DNA of 64,000 bases from Pseudomonadaceae bacterium SI-3 (GTDB lineage: Bacteria; Pseudomonadota; Gammaproteobacteria; Pseudomonadales; Pseudomonadaceae): the NCBI GenBank assembly GCA_004010935.1, contig CP026511.1, forward strand, positions 1,674,001 through 1,738,000. Reading direction: 5' to 3'. The notes under the pieces were generated by a model. The model was not told where the DNA came from and ran no database searches. It saw only the letters and a program-made list of their open reading frames with translations. Shown here one piece after another: positions 52,420 through 63,479 of this stretch. The position numbers and the translations under genes were made by a program. How positions within the stretch are numbered: the first letter of the stretch is position 1; every line of letters starts with the position of its first letter.

Positions 52420-53764
52420 CTAGTCAGTTGGTCTTGTTTGGCGCTCCCGGTCGATCGGCAGAAGCGCTACGGCCGGCTGTCTGATCTGAAGTTCCGCCAC
52501 GCGCTCGATCACTTCGTTTATCGCTTGACGGTCAAGCGGGTTTCCCACCTTGGCATCGGCGTCGTCGCGCAGGGCTCGAATTTCGTCATGAAGCGCTTCC
52601 CGCTGCGCGTCGCTCGGGTTGCCATGCAGCGCGTTCTTAAGACACTGCAACAACGTGACTAACACCTGCGGGTCATGGCCACCGTAGATGCGGATCGGCG
52701 CGATGATGGTTTGCAGCATGCGGGGCATCTCGAGCTGCGGATAGAAAAGCCGTGGACGACCTCCATCGCAGCAACCGACGTCAAACGGGGGTACGCCGCC
52801 AAGCCGTTTTAGCAATACGCCGAGCAGATTGATCGCCCGCATCGCCGTGCCCGGATCGTTGATCGCTGGGCTGATCGCTTTGACCGCGATTTCCGAAATC
52901 TGCCGCATGCCGTAGGAGACGTTGGCGCCGGCGAATTCATTGTCGTGAAAGTCGAAGCAATCGAGCACTTCGTTTGCCTCTGTGTCGCTTAGCCGGGTGC
53001 TGAGCTTGATCAGCGGATGCCCTTCGATCAGGAAGAAACCCGGTTCTACCTGAATCATTGCAGTCTGGTTGTGCTTGCACAGCACCTTTCCCAGGCGGCG
53101 TTCGTTTACCTCGCGCAGGTAACCCGGTCGAGCTGCGGGCAGGCACCACCAGTCGGTGGCGTCGGGAATGTCAGCGACGCCCGCGATGCGGTTTTTGCGC
53201 TTCTTTAGATTGGCCGATGCGTCGTTGTAGAGCTGGCTGAGGATCCATTCGACTTGAATTGATTGCGAGACCGAGCGAATGAAAACGACGAATAGCGCCA
53301 TGCAAAACATGCCGAACACCAGTGCCAGCAGTAGCCCGAGTGCAGGCACGCTTGCTGGAGCTTTGCCGTTCAGCGTGCCGATCATCATCAGGCAATAGAC
53401 GATGCTGCCCAGATAGATGCCCAGTATCACTTGGTTGCGCAGATCGCTAACGAGGCCGGGCAGCACTCGGGGTGACAGGCGCGCCGCGGCACCATTGAGC
53501 ACGACCATCACCATGGAGAAGCTGAAGACGGTAAGGGAAATGATGCCGGTAATGAGCGTGCTTAGAACCTCCCGGCTGTTGTCTGCATCGACCAACCCGG
53601 GGGGGCAGCCTGTCGCGAAGGGCGGGGGCAAGGCTGGTCGACTCGAACGCCAAGACCAACATGGCCAGCACCGCATAAACTGCGGGAATCAGGACTGGGT
53701 AAAAGGCGATGCTTTCGGTTACGCGTTTGACCGCACGAAAGAACACATTAGCTGGCGCAGACAT
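52420..53764 (-). pseudogene. DUF2254 membrane protein gene, frameshifted in a C7 run
   Basis: The N-terminus MSAPANVFFRAVKRVTESIAFYPVLIPAVYAVLAMLVLAF (from 53764) continues as DUF2254 only in another frame from about 53600 down to 52420 (STLITGIISLTVFSFSMVMVVL, ARLSPRVLPGLV, LGIYLGSIVYCLMMIG). The switch falls exactly on a C7 run (G7 on the plus strand, 53599-53605). Removing one C restores a continuous 447-residue protein with four N-terminal membrane helices and a large soluble domain. It is either a recent inactivation, a phase-variable tract, or a sequencing error. DUF2254 proteins have no established function. Confidence 0.82.
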
Positions 53765-54018
53765 GACTAAGACCTGGCGTGACGGGCGTTTGGCCCTGGC
53801 AGGTATATGACCACGGAGCGGGAGGGAGTACGCCTTGGCCGAAGCGTCTATGCTCTATAGCAGCGATGTGTTCCGCGACGGCTTAACGTCTTTGGAACGC
53901 TATTAGCCCCGTGTAGCTCGAACGTGAAGTCGCTCAGGCGCTTGGTTTGGTTCGTATGGTTCGCCTGTGAGGCAGGTTATTCGAGACGATAACAAGACCG
54001 ACGAATGAGGTGTTCGCC

Positions 54019-55977
54019 ATGAGTGCTGCGTCCCTGTATCCGGTAAGTCCAGAGGTGGCGGCCCAGTCGCTGACCGATGAAGCCACCTACAAAGCCATGT
54101 ATCAACAGTCGGTGGTCAATCCTGACGGCTTCTGGCGCGAGCAGGCCGAGCGTATCGACTGGATCAGGCCGTTTACCCGAGTCAAACAGACGTCCTTTGA
54201 CGACCACCATGTCGATATCAAATGGTTCGCCGACGGCACCCTGAACGTTTCGGCCAATTGCCTGGACCGCCATCTCGAAACCCGGGGCGATGAGATTGCG
54301 ATCATCTGGGAGGGCGACGATCCGGCAGATCACCGCGAAATCACCTACCGCGAGCTGCATCACGAGGTGAGCAAGTTTGCTAACGCGTTGCGCGGACAGG
54401 ACGTGCATCGGGGCGACGTGGTCACCCTCTACATGCCGATGGTTCCCGAGGTCGCCGTGGCGATGCTGGCTTGCGCGCGTATCGGCGCTATCCACTCCGT
54501 GGTCTTTGGTGGTTTCTCGCCGGAAGCCCTAGCCGGAAGGATTATCGACGGCAATTCCAAAGTAGTGATCACGGCCGATGAAGGGCTCCGTGGTGGGAAA
54601 AAGGTGCCGCTGAAGGCCAATGTGGATGAGGCGTTGACCAACCCGCAGACGCACTGCGTGCAGAAGATCATTGTGGTGCGGCGTACTGGCGGCGACATCC
54701 GCTGGCACCCGCATCGCGACATCTGGTACGAAGACCTGATGCGCGTGGCTGGGGATGTTTGTGCACCGAAGGAAATGGGCGCGGAAGAACCCCTGTTCAT
54801 CCTGTACACCTCGGGTTCCACCGGTAAGCCAAAGGGCGTGCTGCATACCTCCGGTGGTTATTTGCTCTACGCGGCCCTGACCCACGAGCGGGTATTCGAT
54901 TACCGCCCTGGTGAGGTCTATTGGTGTACCGCCGACGTCGGTTGGATCACCGGGCACAGTTACATCATCTACGGTCCACTGGCCAACGGCGCCACCACCC
55001 TGATCTACGAGGGTGTACCCAACTATCCGGATGTCACGCGAATCGCCAGGATCATCGACAAGCATCAGGTGAATATCCTCTACACCGCGCCGACTGCGAT
55101 TCGTTCGATGATGGCCGAAGGTCCGGCTGCGATGGAGGGGGCTGATGGGTCTAGTCTGCGCTTGCTCGGTACTGTGGGGGAACCGATCAACCCTGAGGCC
55201 TGGCATTGGTATTACGAGACGGTCGGCAAATCGCGTTGCCCGATCGTCGATACCTGGTGGCAAACCGAGACGGGCGGCATTCTGATCAGCCCGTTGCCAG
55301 GCGCGACCGCACTCAAGCCAGGCTCCGCAACGCGCCCCTTCTTCGGCGTAGTGCCCGGCCTGGTGGACAATCTCGGCAACCTGCTCGAAGGGGCAACGGA
55401 GGGCAATCTGGTCATCCTTGATTCCTGGCCTGGGCAGATGCGCAGCATCTATCGAGACCATGATCGCTTCGTCGATACCTACTTCAAGACCTTTCGCGGC
55501 ATGTATTTCACTGGCGATGGCGCCCGCCGTGATGAGGACGGCTACTACTGGATCACCGGGCGGGTCGATGATGTGTTGAACGTTTCCGGACATCGCATGG
55601 GCACCGCGGAAATCGAAAGCGCGATGGTCGCCCACCGCAAAGTGGCCGAGGCAGCGGTGGTTGGCGTGCCGCATCCGCTCAAGGGGCAAGGCATCTATGT
55701 GTACGTGACGCTAGTGGCGGGTGAGGAGGCTTCGGATCAGTTGCGCCAGGAATTACAACAATGGGTCCGTAAGGAAATCGGGCCGATTGCGGTGCCCGAT
55801 GTCATCCAGTGGGCGCCGGGCTTACCCAAGACGCGTTCAGGCAAGATCATGCGCCGCATTCTGCGCAAGATCGCCACAGACGAACACGACGCACTGGGGG
55901 ATATTTCGACCTTGGCTGATCCGGGCGTAGTGCCGCAGCTGATCGAAACCCACAAGCAAATGCGTCCGATGAGTTGA
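54019..55977 (+). CDS. acsA: Acetyl-CoA synthetase
   Basis: 652 residues, full-length AMP-forming acetate:CoA ligase, activating acetate through acetyl-AMP. ANL motifs: [19 protein letters not shown] (about 265-283), [11 protein letters not shown] (about 412-422), [31 protein letters not shown] (hinge Asp, about 497-527), and the acetylatable lysine in [15 protein letters not shown] (about 608). ATG at 54019 has a GAGG nine bases upstream. The Trp-containing acetate pocket supports acetate over propionate. Single gene. Confidence 0.94.
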   Translation: MSAASLYPVSPEVAAQSLTDEATYKAMYQQSVVNPDGFWREQAERIDWIRPFTRVKQTSFDDHHVDIKWFADGTLNVSANCLDRHLETRGDEIAIIWEGDDPADHREITYRELHHEVSKFANALRGQDVHRGDVVTLYMPMVPEVAVAMLACARIGAIHSVVFGGFSPEALAGRIIDGNSKVVITADEGLRGGKKVPLKANVDEALTNPQTHCVQKIIVVRRTGGDIRWHPHRDIWYEDLMRVAGDVCAPKEMGAEEPLFILYTSGSTGKPKGVLHTSGGYLLYAALTHERVFDYRPGEVYWCTADVGWITGHSYIIYGPLANGATTLIYEGVPNYPDVTRIARIIDKHQVNILYTAPTAIRSMMAEGPAAMEGADGSSLRLLGTVGEPINPEAWHWYYETVGKSRCPIVDTWWQTETGGILISPLPGATALKPGSATRPFFGVVPGLVDNLGNLLEGATEGNLVILDSWPGQMRSIYRDHDRFVDTYFKTFRGMYFTGDGARRDEDGYYWITGRVDDVLNVSGHRMGTAEIESAMVAHRKVAEAAVVGVPHPLKGQGIYVYVTLVAGEEASDQLRQELQQWVRKEIGPIAVPDVIQWAPGLPKTRSGKIMRRILRKIATDEHDALGDISTLADPGVVPQLIETHKQMRPMS

Positions 55978-56022
55978 GCGGTCGGCGGTGATCGGCTCTC
56001 GGCCGGTCGCCGCCACCGACTG

Positions 56023-57144
56023 TCAGCCATTTGTCAGCGAGCGTTCCGACTCCTCGTTGGCGGCGGGTTTTTCCTTCGGGACACCGGCAACCGTCACCTC
56101 GGGAAAGCTGCCACCGATGAACTCGACACTGCGGGTCGGGAAGGCGAATTGCAGGCCCATCTCACGGATGCCGTCGAGCAGCTGCAGGTTGATCTCTTGC
56201 TGGGCGTCCATGTAGGCGTTGTAGTCCGAAACCTGCATGATGTACACGACTTCGAACGTCAGCTGGCTGTCATCGAAGGCAAGGAAATGCGCCCGGTCAA
56301 AGTTCGCATTCTCCACACCATCAACGATCCGCCTCACCAGCGCCGAGACTTCGCGCACCTTGTCCGACGGTGTGTTGTAGGTAATGCCAAACTTGAACAC
56401 GATACGGCGCGTGTTCATGCGCTTGTAGTTGTGCAGGGTCTGCTTGAGCAGCTCGGCATTGGAACAGACGATCTGTTCGCCGCTGAGGGCGCGAATTCGT
56501 GTCGTCTTCAGCCCGATGTGCTCGATATTCCCCGCGACTGCACCAAAGACGACGAAGTCGCCGATCTCGAAGGGCTTGTCGACGCCGATCGACAGCGAAG
56601 CGAAGATATCGCTGAGCAGCGTCTGTACCGCAAGGGCAATGGCGATACCGCCTACGCCAAGACTGGCGACCATAGCCGTGATGTCGACGCCCAGGTTCGC
56701 CAAGATCGAGAGCAGCATCATCGTCCAGATCACGATCCGGATCATGATCCCGATGATCGTCGTAGTGACTGGGTTTCGAGCTTTGCCGTCGTGAGTCAGG
56801 CTTTCCATCCACAGGCGAACGGCCGTATCCATCCACAGTGCAATCTGGAACGCCAGCGCGATGAACCAGCCATGGGACATCGCCGTTTCCCACCGTTCTG
56901 GCAGCTCAACGACCTTGAGGGCGATCAGCAGCGATAGGGCAATCAGCAGTATGTGGCTGGTGCGGCTGAGCATCTCCGCGGCAAGGCCAACGAAACCGCT
57001 TCTGGAGCCCTTTGCCATCTTGCGAAGGCGGTTGGTTATGATCCGCAGGATGGTCTGCAGGATGAGATAGCTGGCAATCGTGATGCCAGCAATTATGGCG
57101 ATGTTGATCCAAAGACCTTCGTTCAACACCACATCCCAATTCAT
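56023..57144 (-). CDS. MscS-family mechanosensitive channel
   Basis: 373 residues. Four or more membrane helices: about 12-32, 60-80, 95-112 and 130-150. Then comes the pore-lining MscS helix ITAMVASLGVGGIAIALAVQTLLSDIFASLSI (about 155-186), the beta domain DKPFEIGDFVVFGAVAGNIEHIGLKTTRIRALSGEQIVCSNAEL, and the vestibule. It opens under membrane tension to release solutes in osmotic downshock. The size resembles YbdG/YnaI-type members rather than minimal MscS. GGAGG lies about ten bases before the ATG at 57144. Confidence 0.92.
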   Translation of the reverse strand: MNWDVVLNEGLWINIAIIAGITIASYLILQTILRIITNRLRKMAKGSRSGFVGLAAEMLSRTSHILLIALSLLIALKVVELPERWETAMSHGWFIALAFQIALWMDTAVRLWMESLTHDGKARNPVTTTIIGIMIRIVIWTMMLLSILANLGVDITAMVASLGVGGIAIALAVQTLLSDIFASLSIGVDKPFEIGDFVVFGAVAGNIEHIGLKTTRIRALSGEQIVCSNAELLKQTLHNYKRMNTRRIVFKFGITYNTPSDKVREVSALVRRIVDGVENANFDRAHFLAFDDSQLTFEVVYIMQVSDYNAYMDAQQEINLQLLDGIREMGLQFAFPTRSVEFIGGSFPEVTVAGVPKEKPAANEESERSLTNG

Positions 57145-57277
57145 CAAGTGGTTTCCTCCCGGTATGCGTGACCAAGCGCTTAAGCAGTGGCTCCTTTTTC
57201 AGTAGCCACTGCGGCGCATTAGTTCCCACGATAAGGGTAGGCGAAACGAGGATGGGGCGCGGTGAGGGCGCGTGCTC

Positions 57278-57646
57278 TCAGCGAAGCGGCACGAGCCCGT
57301 TCAGATCCTGATAACCGCCAGCGTTGATCACTTGGCTATAGCCCAGCTCCTGAAGCAGATCCTGCGCGGCTTCCGCTCGGCGGCCGCTACGGCAGTAGAG
57401 GACTACGGGAGCATCTCTGTCCGGAGCAATCGCGGCGATGCGCTCGGCAAGATTCTCCGTCTCGATACGTGTTGCTCCGGGTAGGGCGCCTTCGGCGAAC
57501 TCCTGTTCGGTGCGCACGTCGATCAAGACGGTGTTCGTGCGCTGCAAGGCTTTCAACGCGGCAGACTGATCGACCTGGGCAGCATTGGCTGCAGTGGCCG
57601 TTACCGTTGCCATCATTACAATCAACAGTCGGTACAGATTTTTCAT
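57278..57646 (-). CDS. Periplasmic rhodanese-domain protein
   Basis: 122 residues. A Sec signal (MKNLYRLLIVMMATVTATAANA) precedes one rhodanese domain, with TVLIDVRTEQEFAEGALPGA and the active-site loop YCRSGRRAE (Cys about residue 85). PspE-like size and location; likely handles sulfane sulfur in the periplasm. GAGGGA lies just ahead of the ATG at 57646. A possible 31-codon membrane peptide is encoded 22 bases upstream on the same strand. Confidence 0.88.
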   Translation of the reverse strand: MKNLYRLLIVMMATVTATAANAAQVDQSAALKALQRTNTVLIDVRTEQEFAEGALPGATRIETENLAERIAAIAPDRDAPVVLYCRSGRRAEAAQDLLQELGYSQVINAGGYQDLNGLVPLR

Positions 57647-57668
57647 TGGTTCCCTCATTCTTGCAGTC

Positions 57669-57764
57669 TTAGCTGATCAGTCGAGTGAGGTTCGGCAGGA
57701 TCAGAATCACCGCGGTGGCGAACAGGATCATCGTAGCCTGCCTGACCTTTTTGTGTTTAAACAT
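57669..57764 (-). CDS. Possible 31-residue single-pass membrane peptide
   Basis: A short frame reads MFKHKKVRQATMILFATAVI followed by more hydrophobic residues and ends NLTRLIS. It has a basic N-terminus followed by one membrane helix of about 15 residues. AAAAGG lies nine bases upstream of the ATG, and the rhodanese gene follows after 22 bases on the same strand, so it could be its operon partner. The evidence is pattern and position only. Confidence 0.4.
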   Translation of the reverse strand: MFKHKKVRQATMILFATAVILILPNLTRLIS

Positions 57765-58298
57765 GATGGCGGCCTTTTGATTTTTCTGATTGTTCTGGCG
57801 GAGCAATTTAGCCGTTACAGAGCGGTCGCTAGCTTGGCGAGTTCTGGTCTAAGCTTCAGCTTAAACAAAGCAATATGCGGGCCATGAAAAAATGATGAGG
57901 ATGTTCCGAACTTTGTCGTTCGGGCGACGGTTCGCGGGCGAGCGGGCAGGTGGCCTGGTTTCGCCGCGGGGCACTCTGCCTGTCAGGGCGGTTCGGTTTA
58001 GAGCGCTGGTGCACCTGGTCTGCCGCTGACGCTGGTTTTATTCGGGGCGTCGTCGGGACGAGGCTTTTGCTCCATGGCCTGGCAGAAGCCACTCGGGATG
58101 TTCGCTTGCCGCATCGCCAACTCAAATGGCTACTGACTCGATTGGAAACGTCTATTTTTTTGCAGCTTCAAATACGGGTGGAATCGAAACACTAAGGTAG
58201 CGGTGGGGCCGTTCAGCGCTGCGCTCATCCTGGTGAAGGACGTGGCCTATGACCGGCAGCTGAGCGCGATTCTGGACGGATTCTTTGCGGTAGAAACG
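57765..58298. other. Intergenic region between rhodanese operon and tRNA-Ser
   Basis: About 530 bases. Two weak overlapping frames (81-89 codons) exist on opposite strands but have Arg/Pro/Ser-rich products and no ribosome site; I do not support them. A dyad TAAGCTTCAGCTTA lies near 57851-57864. Nothing else recognised. Confidence 0.45.
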
Positions 58299-58325
58299 AC
58301 AAAGCCCCGACAGGCGGGGCTTTGT
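58299..58325. terminator. Bidirectional intrinsic terminator next to tRNA-Ser
   Basis: ACAAAGCCCCG and CGGGGCTTTGT with a four- to five-base loop. It lies eight bases beyond the tRNA-Ser 3' end (minus strand) and has T-rich or A-rich flanks on both sides. Confidence 0.85.
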
Positions 58326-58333
58326 GTTTGATC

Positions 58334-58423
58334 TGGCGGTGAGGGTGGGATTCGAACCCACGATACGATTTCTCGTATACACACTTTCCAGGCGTGCTCC
58401 TTCAACCGCTCGGACACCTCACC
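58334..58423 (-). tRNA. tRNA-Ser (anticodon GGA)
   Basis: 90-nt type II cloverleaf on the minus strand. Acceptor GGTGAGG pairs with CCTCACC, the anticodon loop CTGGAAA gives GGA, a long variable arm (TATACGA/TCGTATC) is present, the T-loop is GGTTCGAATCC, and GCCA is encoded at the end. Confidence 0.97.
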
Positions 58424-58648
58424 GGGTCTCGAAAGACGCGATGTCCTTCGAGGCGCGCTAATGTAGCGGAAGAGCATGCGGATGGCAAAAACTTTTTTAG
58501 TTTTTTCATGCGCTTAAGGGTTTGTTGGAAATCCCGACAGGCGCGCGTGGCAATGAACCTATCGTTGCTCTAGGGTTCGAACTACAAAGAAATGCTGTGC
58601 CTGTGCGCAATCATGCGTGGTGAATATTGAGAGCCAGGAAAGGCTTTG

Positions 58649-59953
58649 ATGAAGTTATTCAAAACAAAGCGTAAACGGCCGGAGGTGGTAGAGATCGCCA
58701 CCAAGCGTCGTCTGCACGTCAGCCACTTAGAGCTTGGGATGTATATCTGCGAGCTGGATCGCCCGTGGCGGCAGACAGACTTTCTCTTTCAAGGGTTCCC
58801 CCTGCTTAAGCTGGAGCATATCCACGCGGTGCGCGAACGCTGTGATTACGTGTTCGTTGACGACACACGGCGCGTGCTGATCGATCAGGGCCAAATGATT
58901 GTGCCAACGGCGACTCCGCTGCGCGTGACGCGCAAGATGACCCGCATTCCGCTCTCGCTTGAGGTGCAGGAAGCACGGGAGGCCTATCTCAGCAGCAGCT
59001 TGGTTCTGGACCAGGTGCTACTGGACGTCCAGCAAGGGCGGGCGATCGATACTAAGGCCTGTCAGGCACTGGTTAAGCGAAACCTCGAAAGCATGCTTCG
59101 TAACGAAAGCGCCATGCTCTGGCTGACGCGCCTGAAGTCACAAGATCTCTATACAAGTCTGCATTGCCTTTCTGTATCCATTCTTGCCATGGGATTTGGC
59201 ACGCACCTTGGGTTGGCCGACGATAAGATCGAGCTATTGGGCATCGCTGGGCTGCTGCACGACGTGGGCAAGATGAAAATCGACCCGACGATCCTGAACA
59301 AGCCAGGCAAGCTGACCGAGGAAGAATTTCAGCACATCAAGTTGCACCCGACGTTTGGTTATCAGGCCTTGTGCAGCCAGGAAGACATTCCTGCCGCTGC
59401 GATTCAGGCGGCGCACGGCCATCACGAACGGTTGGATGGAAAGGGTTATCCGCAAGGGCTCGCGCATTACCAAATCCCGTTCACGACCCGGGTGATCACC
59501 ATTGTTGATGCCTTCGATGCGATTACCAGTCATCGAGCTTACGACGACGCACGCCCGATCCAGACGGCGTATGACGTGTTGCGCAGCAGTGCCGGGCAGC
59601 AGTTTGACGAAGCATTGGTGCATGAATTTATCCGCTGGCTCGGCGTGTTTCCGGTCGGAACTTTGGTGGAACTGCACACGGGTGAGGTCGGGTTGGTGCT
59701 CGAGAAACACCCACATTTGCACCTCAGGCCGAAGGTGGTCGTGTTACGGAGTTCGAACAAGACGCCTTGCGAGCCTCGTTATCTGGATCTGTCCCAGTTG
59801 ACTGTCGATGCCGATGGGACGCCATATCGGATCAGTAGCGGGATCCCGGATGGGTCCTACGGACTGTTTATTGCTGATCCGCAATTGCAGAGGATCCTGC
59901 ATCCCGAACTGCTTGCTGTCCTTGAGCTCGAGCCGGAGCCTGTCGACGACTGA
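58649..59953 (+). CDS. HD-GYP domain protein, probable c-di-GMP phosphodiesterase
   Basis: 434 residues. An N-terminal DUF3391-type domain (RLHVSHLELGMYICELDRPWRQTDFLFQGF, about 20-50) precedes an HD-GYP domain (about 165-330) with LLHDVGKMKIDPTILNKPGKL, IKLHPTFGYQAL, HGHHERLDGKGYPQGL and VDAFDAITSHRAY. All metal and GYP residues are present, so it should hydrolyse c-di-GMP. The C-terminal about 90 residues form a small beta-rich domain. ATG at 58649 (a TTG precedes it) with AGGAAAGG upstream. It could oppose c-di-GMP-dependent activation of MshE; that link is inference. Confidence 0.9.
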   Translation: MKLFKTKRKRPEVVEIATKRRLHVSHLELGMYICELDRPWRQTDFLFQGFPLLKLEHIHAVRERCDYVFVDDTRRVLIDQGQMIVPTATPLRVTRKMTRIPLSLEVQEAREAYLSSSLVLDQVLLDVQQGRAIDTKACQALVKRNLESMLRNESAMLWLTRLKSQDLYTSLHCLSVSILAMGFGTHLGLADDKIELLGIAGLLHDVGKMKIDPTILNKPGKLTEEEFQHIKLHPTFGYQALCSQEDIPAAAIQAAHGHHERLDGKGYPQGLAHYQIPFTTRVITIVDAFDAITSHRAYDDARPIQTAYDVLRSSAGQQFDEALVHEFIRWLGVFPVGTLVELHTGEVGLVLEKHPHLHLRPKVVVLRSSNKTPCEPRYLDLSQLTVDADGTPYRISSGIPDGSYGLFIADPQLQRILHPELLAVLELEPEPVDD

Positions 59954-60084
59954 CCGTGCTCGCTTTTCCCGCTGACGCCCGTCCAGCGAAGGTTGCGAAC
60001 CATGACTTGTCGGTCAGTCACGATGCTTTACCTCTTGGGTTCTGCTGGGTAACGTCTGCGAACTTTTAACAAGGAATATTCATC

Positions 60085-60780
60085 ATGAGTGATCTGGTTT
60101 CCTACGAACTCGAAGACGGTATCGCCACGCTGACGCTGAATAACGGCAAGGTCAACGCTCTGTCTCCGGCCATGTTCGACGCGCTCAATGCGGCTTTCGA
60201 CCGCGCCGAGCAGGACCGCGCCGTGGTGATCCTCACTGGCCAGCCGGGCATCCTGTCCGGTGGCTATGATCTCAAGGTCATGACCTCCGGGCCGGAGAAC
60301 GCCATTGCGCTGGTGACGACGGGCTCGAAGTTCACGCTGCGAATGCTGGCTCATCCTTTCCCGATCGTCGCGGCCTGTCCGGGGCACGCGATTGCCAAAG
60401 GCGCCTTCCTGCTGCTCTCGTCTGATTACCGCATTGGTGTCGAAGGCGCGTTCAATATCGGCCTCAATGAGGTACAGATCGGTATGACCATGCACCATTC
60501 GGGTATCGAACTGGCTCGAGACCGTTTAACCAAGCCTGCCTTTCAGCGATCGGTGATCAACGGTGAGATCTTTAGTCCGCAAGCTGCAGTCGAGGCGGGT
60601 TTCCTCGACAAGATAGTCCCGGCCAGTGAGCTGATGGATGCCGCCAAAGCGGCGGCGGCCCAGTTGAAGAAGATCAACATGACCGCGCACAAGAACACCA
60701 AGCTCAAGGCACGCAAGGCCTTGCTCGAAACCTTGGAACGGGCCATTGAACTCGACCAGCAGCATTCAGTCGTGTCCTGA
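60085..60780 (+). CDS. Crotonase-family protein (enoyl-CoA hydratase-like)
   Basis: 231 residues, the single-domain crotonase fold. The oxyanion-hole segment is GILSGGYDLKVM (about 53-64) and the second region is PGHAIAKGAFLLLSSDYRIG (about 96-115). In hydratases this second region carries a Glu in GGGCEL; here the aligned position is Phe. The second catalytic Glu (LNEVQIG, about 126) is kept. So the chemistry may be hydrolysis, isomerisation or another CoA reaction rather than classic hydration. Homologous in position and sequence to P. aeruginosa PA2841. ATG at 60085 with AAGGA upstream. Confidence 0.87.
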   Translation: MSDLVSYELEDGIATLTLNNGKVNALSPAMFDALNAAFDRAEQDRAVVILTGQPGILSGGYDLKVMTSGPENAIALVTTGSKFTLRMLAHPFPIVAACPGHAIAKGAFLLLSSDYRIGVEGAFNIGLNEVQIGMTMHHSGIELARDRLTKPAFQRSVINGEIFSPQAAVEAGFLDKIVPASELMDAAKAAAAQLKKINMTAHKNTKLKARKALLETLERAIELDQQHSVVS

Positions 60781-60826
60781 AGAGAATTTTCGCCGGGCCG
60801 CCCATTGCTGGCGGGCCTGCGTTTAA

Positions 60827-62119
<1,293 letters not shown>

Positions 62120-62137
62120 GGCATAGGCTTTGAAACC

Positions 62138-62168
62138 GGCAGGGCAGAGATTTGTCCTGCCTTTTTTT
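62138..62168 (+). terminator. Intrinsic terminator after aruC
   Basis: GGCAGG/CCTGCC plus extra pairs in the stem, a loop of about 10 bases, and a T7 tail, 18 bases past the aruC stop. It separates aruC from the downstream pair. Confidence 0.8.
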
Positions 62169-62188
62169 CCTTATCGAGAGTGTTGAGT

Positions 62189-62476
62189 ATGAGCGACAGC
62201 CTGCAATTGATCCTTGAAGACGTAGACGGCACCCAGCTTGAGACGTCGTGCACCCGTTTTGCCGTGATGTGGCAGGGTCGGGAGGTCTGGATTCAGCAAG
62301 TCGGCAACAACCAGCTGATGATCGGTGTCGACGTGGAGGACGGCGACACTGAGTACGCCAATCTGCTGCTGCGTCCGCTGGCGACCAACTTGGTCAGCCT
62401 TGAGCTTGAGATGGAGCCGGTTGAGTCCGGCGAGGATGAGCACGTTCATGGTCCAGACTGTAACCACGACCACTGA
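62189..62476 (+). CDS. Small conserved protein with His/Asp-rich tail, unknown function
   Basis: 95 residues, cytoplasmic. MSDSLQLILEDVDGTQLETSCTRF is followed by beta-strand-like segments (VMWQGREVWIQQV, LLRPLATNLVSLELEM) and a C-terminal tail EDEHVHGPDCNHDH that looks able to bind a metal ion (four His, one Cys, three Asp). It is the counterpart of the small gene that precedes aruE in P. aeruginosa (PA0900 position). ATG at 62189. The function is not known. Together with aruE it appears to form a unit (10-base gap). Confidence 0.78.
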   Translation: MSDSLQLILEDVDGTQLETSCTRFAVMWQGREVWIQQVGNNQLMIGVDVEDGDTEYANLLLRPLATNLVSLELEMEPVESGEDEHVHGPDCNHDH

Positions 62477-62486
62477 CGGCTCCGAA

Positions 62487-63479
62487 ATGCCGACGCTGGG
62501 TCGGCTATTGGCGCTGACGGTTTCGGGTGAGGTGCCGGCGGAGAGCGTCCAGTTCACTGATGGCGGGGCCCGGCTGCAATGGCTGGGAGAGGGTGCCTTA
62601 GAGGTCACTCCGGCGCGCGGTCAGGATCTGGGGCTTGATCTGGTGCTATCGGCGGGCGTGCATGGCTGTGAAGTGATTCCGATTGAGCTACTGGATCTCT
62701 TGATACGGGCGATCGCGCGCAACGAGATTCGCCCCCGCGCGCGGCTGTTGTTGCTGTTCTGCAACCCGCCCGCGATGCGGCAGGGCGTGCGTCGTTTAGG
62801 TCAGGATCTGAATCGGCTTTTTTGTGGCAAGCACGCGGCGAGCGAACCTGGCGACGAGACGCGCCGCGCGGCGCAGCTGGAGGAGTGGGTTGCAGCGTTT
62901 TTCCAAGAGCCTGGCCGTCGGCGCTGGCATTACGACCTGCACTCGGCCATGCGTGCATCGGTGCTGCCGCAGTTCGCCGTCTGCCCTTGGGTAGACGGTC
63001 GCGAAGTCGCCCCGCAAAGCCTGACACGTCTTCAGCACGCTGCGGTCGATGCAGTGCTATTTCAGGAAAAGCCTTCCGGAACCTTCAGTGCTTACACGGC
63101 GACGCGACATGGAGCTGAGGCTTTTACGCTGGAAATGGCCGAAGCCCCAGAGGGCGTATGGCCTCAGTGTCTAGACGAATTCCTGCAGACCGCTCGGGGC
63201 TGGATCGAAGCGGTTGAACCGGTACGGGACGAGTCGCACCATCGGCCCTTGCTGAAGTTTCGGCTGGCGCGTGAAATCATCAAGCAGAGTGATCAGTTCG
63301 TTCTGCGGCTCCCTGCTGATATCCAGAACTTTGCCCCGCTGTCGCCCGGCACTCTGCTGGCGGAGGACGAGAAAGGTGTGCGCTGGCTGGCAGAGGAGCA
63401 GGATGCGAGGATCCTGTTTCCGTTATCGGATGTTGCGATCGGCGAACGTGCCGGGCTGATCGTCGTTCCACGTGACTGA
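62487..63479 (+). CDS. aruE: Succinylglutamate desuccinylase (AruE/AstE)
   Basis: 330 residues, M14-family zinc hydrolase catalysing the last step of the arginine succinyltransferase pathway (succinylglutamate to glutamate and succinate). Zinc ligands: His and Glu in SAGVHGCEVIPIE (about 50-62) and His in HYDLHSAMR (about 150). DLNRLF and catalytic Glu region AFTLEMAEAPEG (about 212-223) are also present. The usual HGNET motif reads HGCEV here, keeping the ligands but altering two neighbours. The start at 62487 (MPTLGRLLALTVSGEVP) matches AstE starts; an ATG at 62448 is open but overlaps the previous gene. Confidence 0.88.
   Translation: MPTLGRLLALTVSGEVPAESVQFTDGGARLQWLGEGALEVTPARGQDLGLDLVLSAGVHGCEVIPIELLDLLIRAIARNEIRPRARLLLLFCNPPAMRQGVRRLGQDLNRLFCGKHAASEPGDETRRAAQLEEWVAAFFQEPGRRRWHYDLHSAMRASVLPQFAVCPWVDGREVAPQSLTRLQHAAVDAVLFQEKPSGTFSAYTATRHGAEAFTLEMAEAPEGVWPQCLDEFLQTARGWIEAVEPVRDESHHRPLLKFRLAREIIKQSDQFVLRLPADIQNFAPLSPGTLLAEDEKGVRWLAEEQDARILFPLSDVAIGERAGLIVVPRD

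Noticed and set aside
57856..58195. Two overlapping 81-89 codon frames on opposite strands
   Set aside because: Arg/Pro/Ser-rich products, no ribosome-binding site, and mutual antisense overlap; no recognisable domain.
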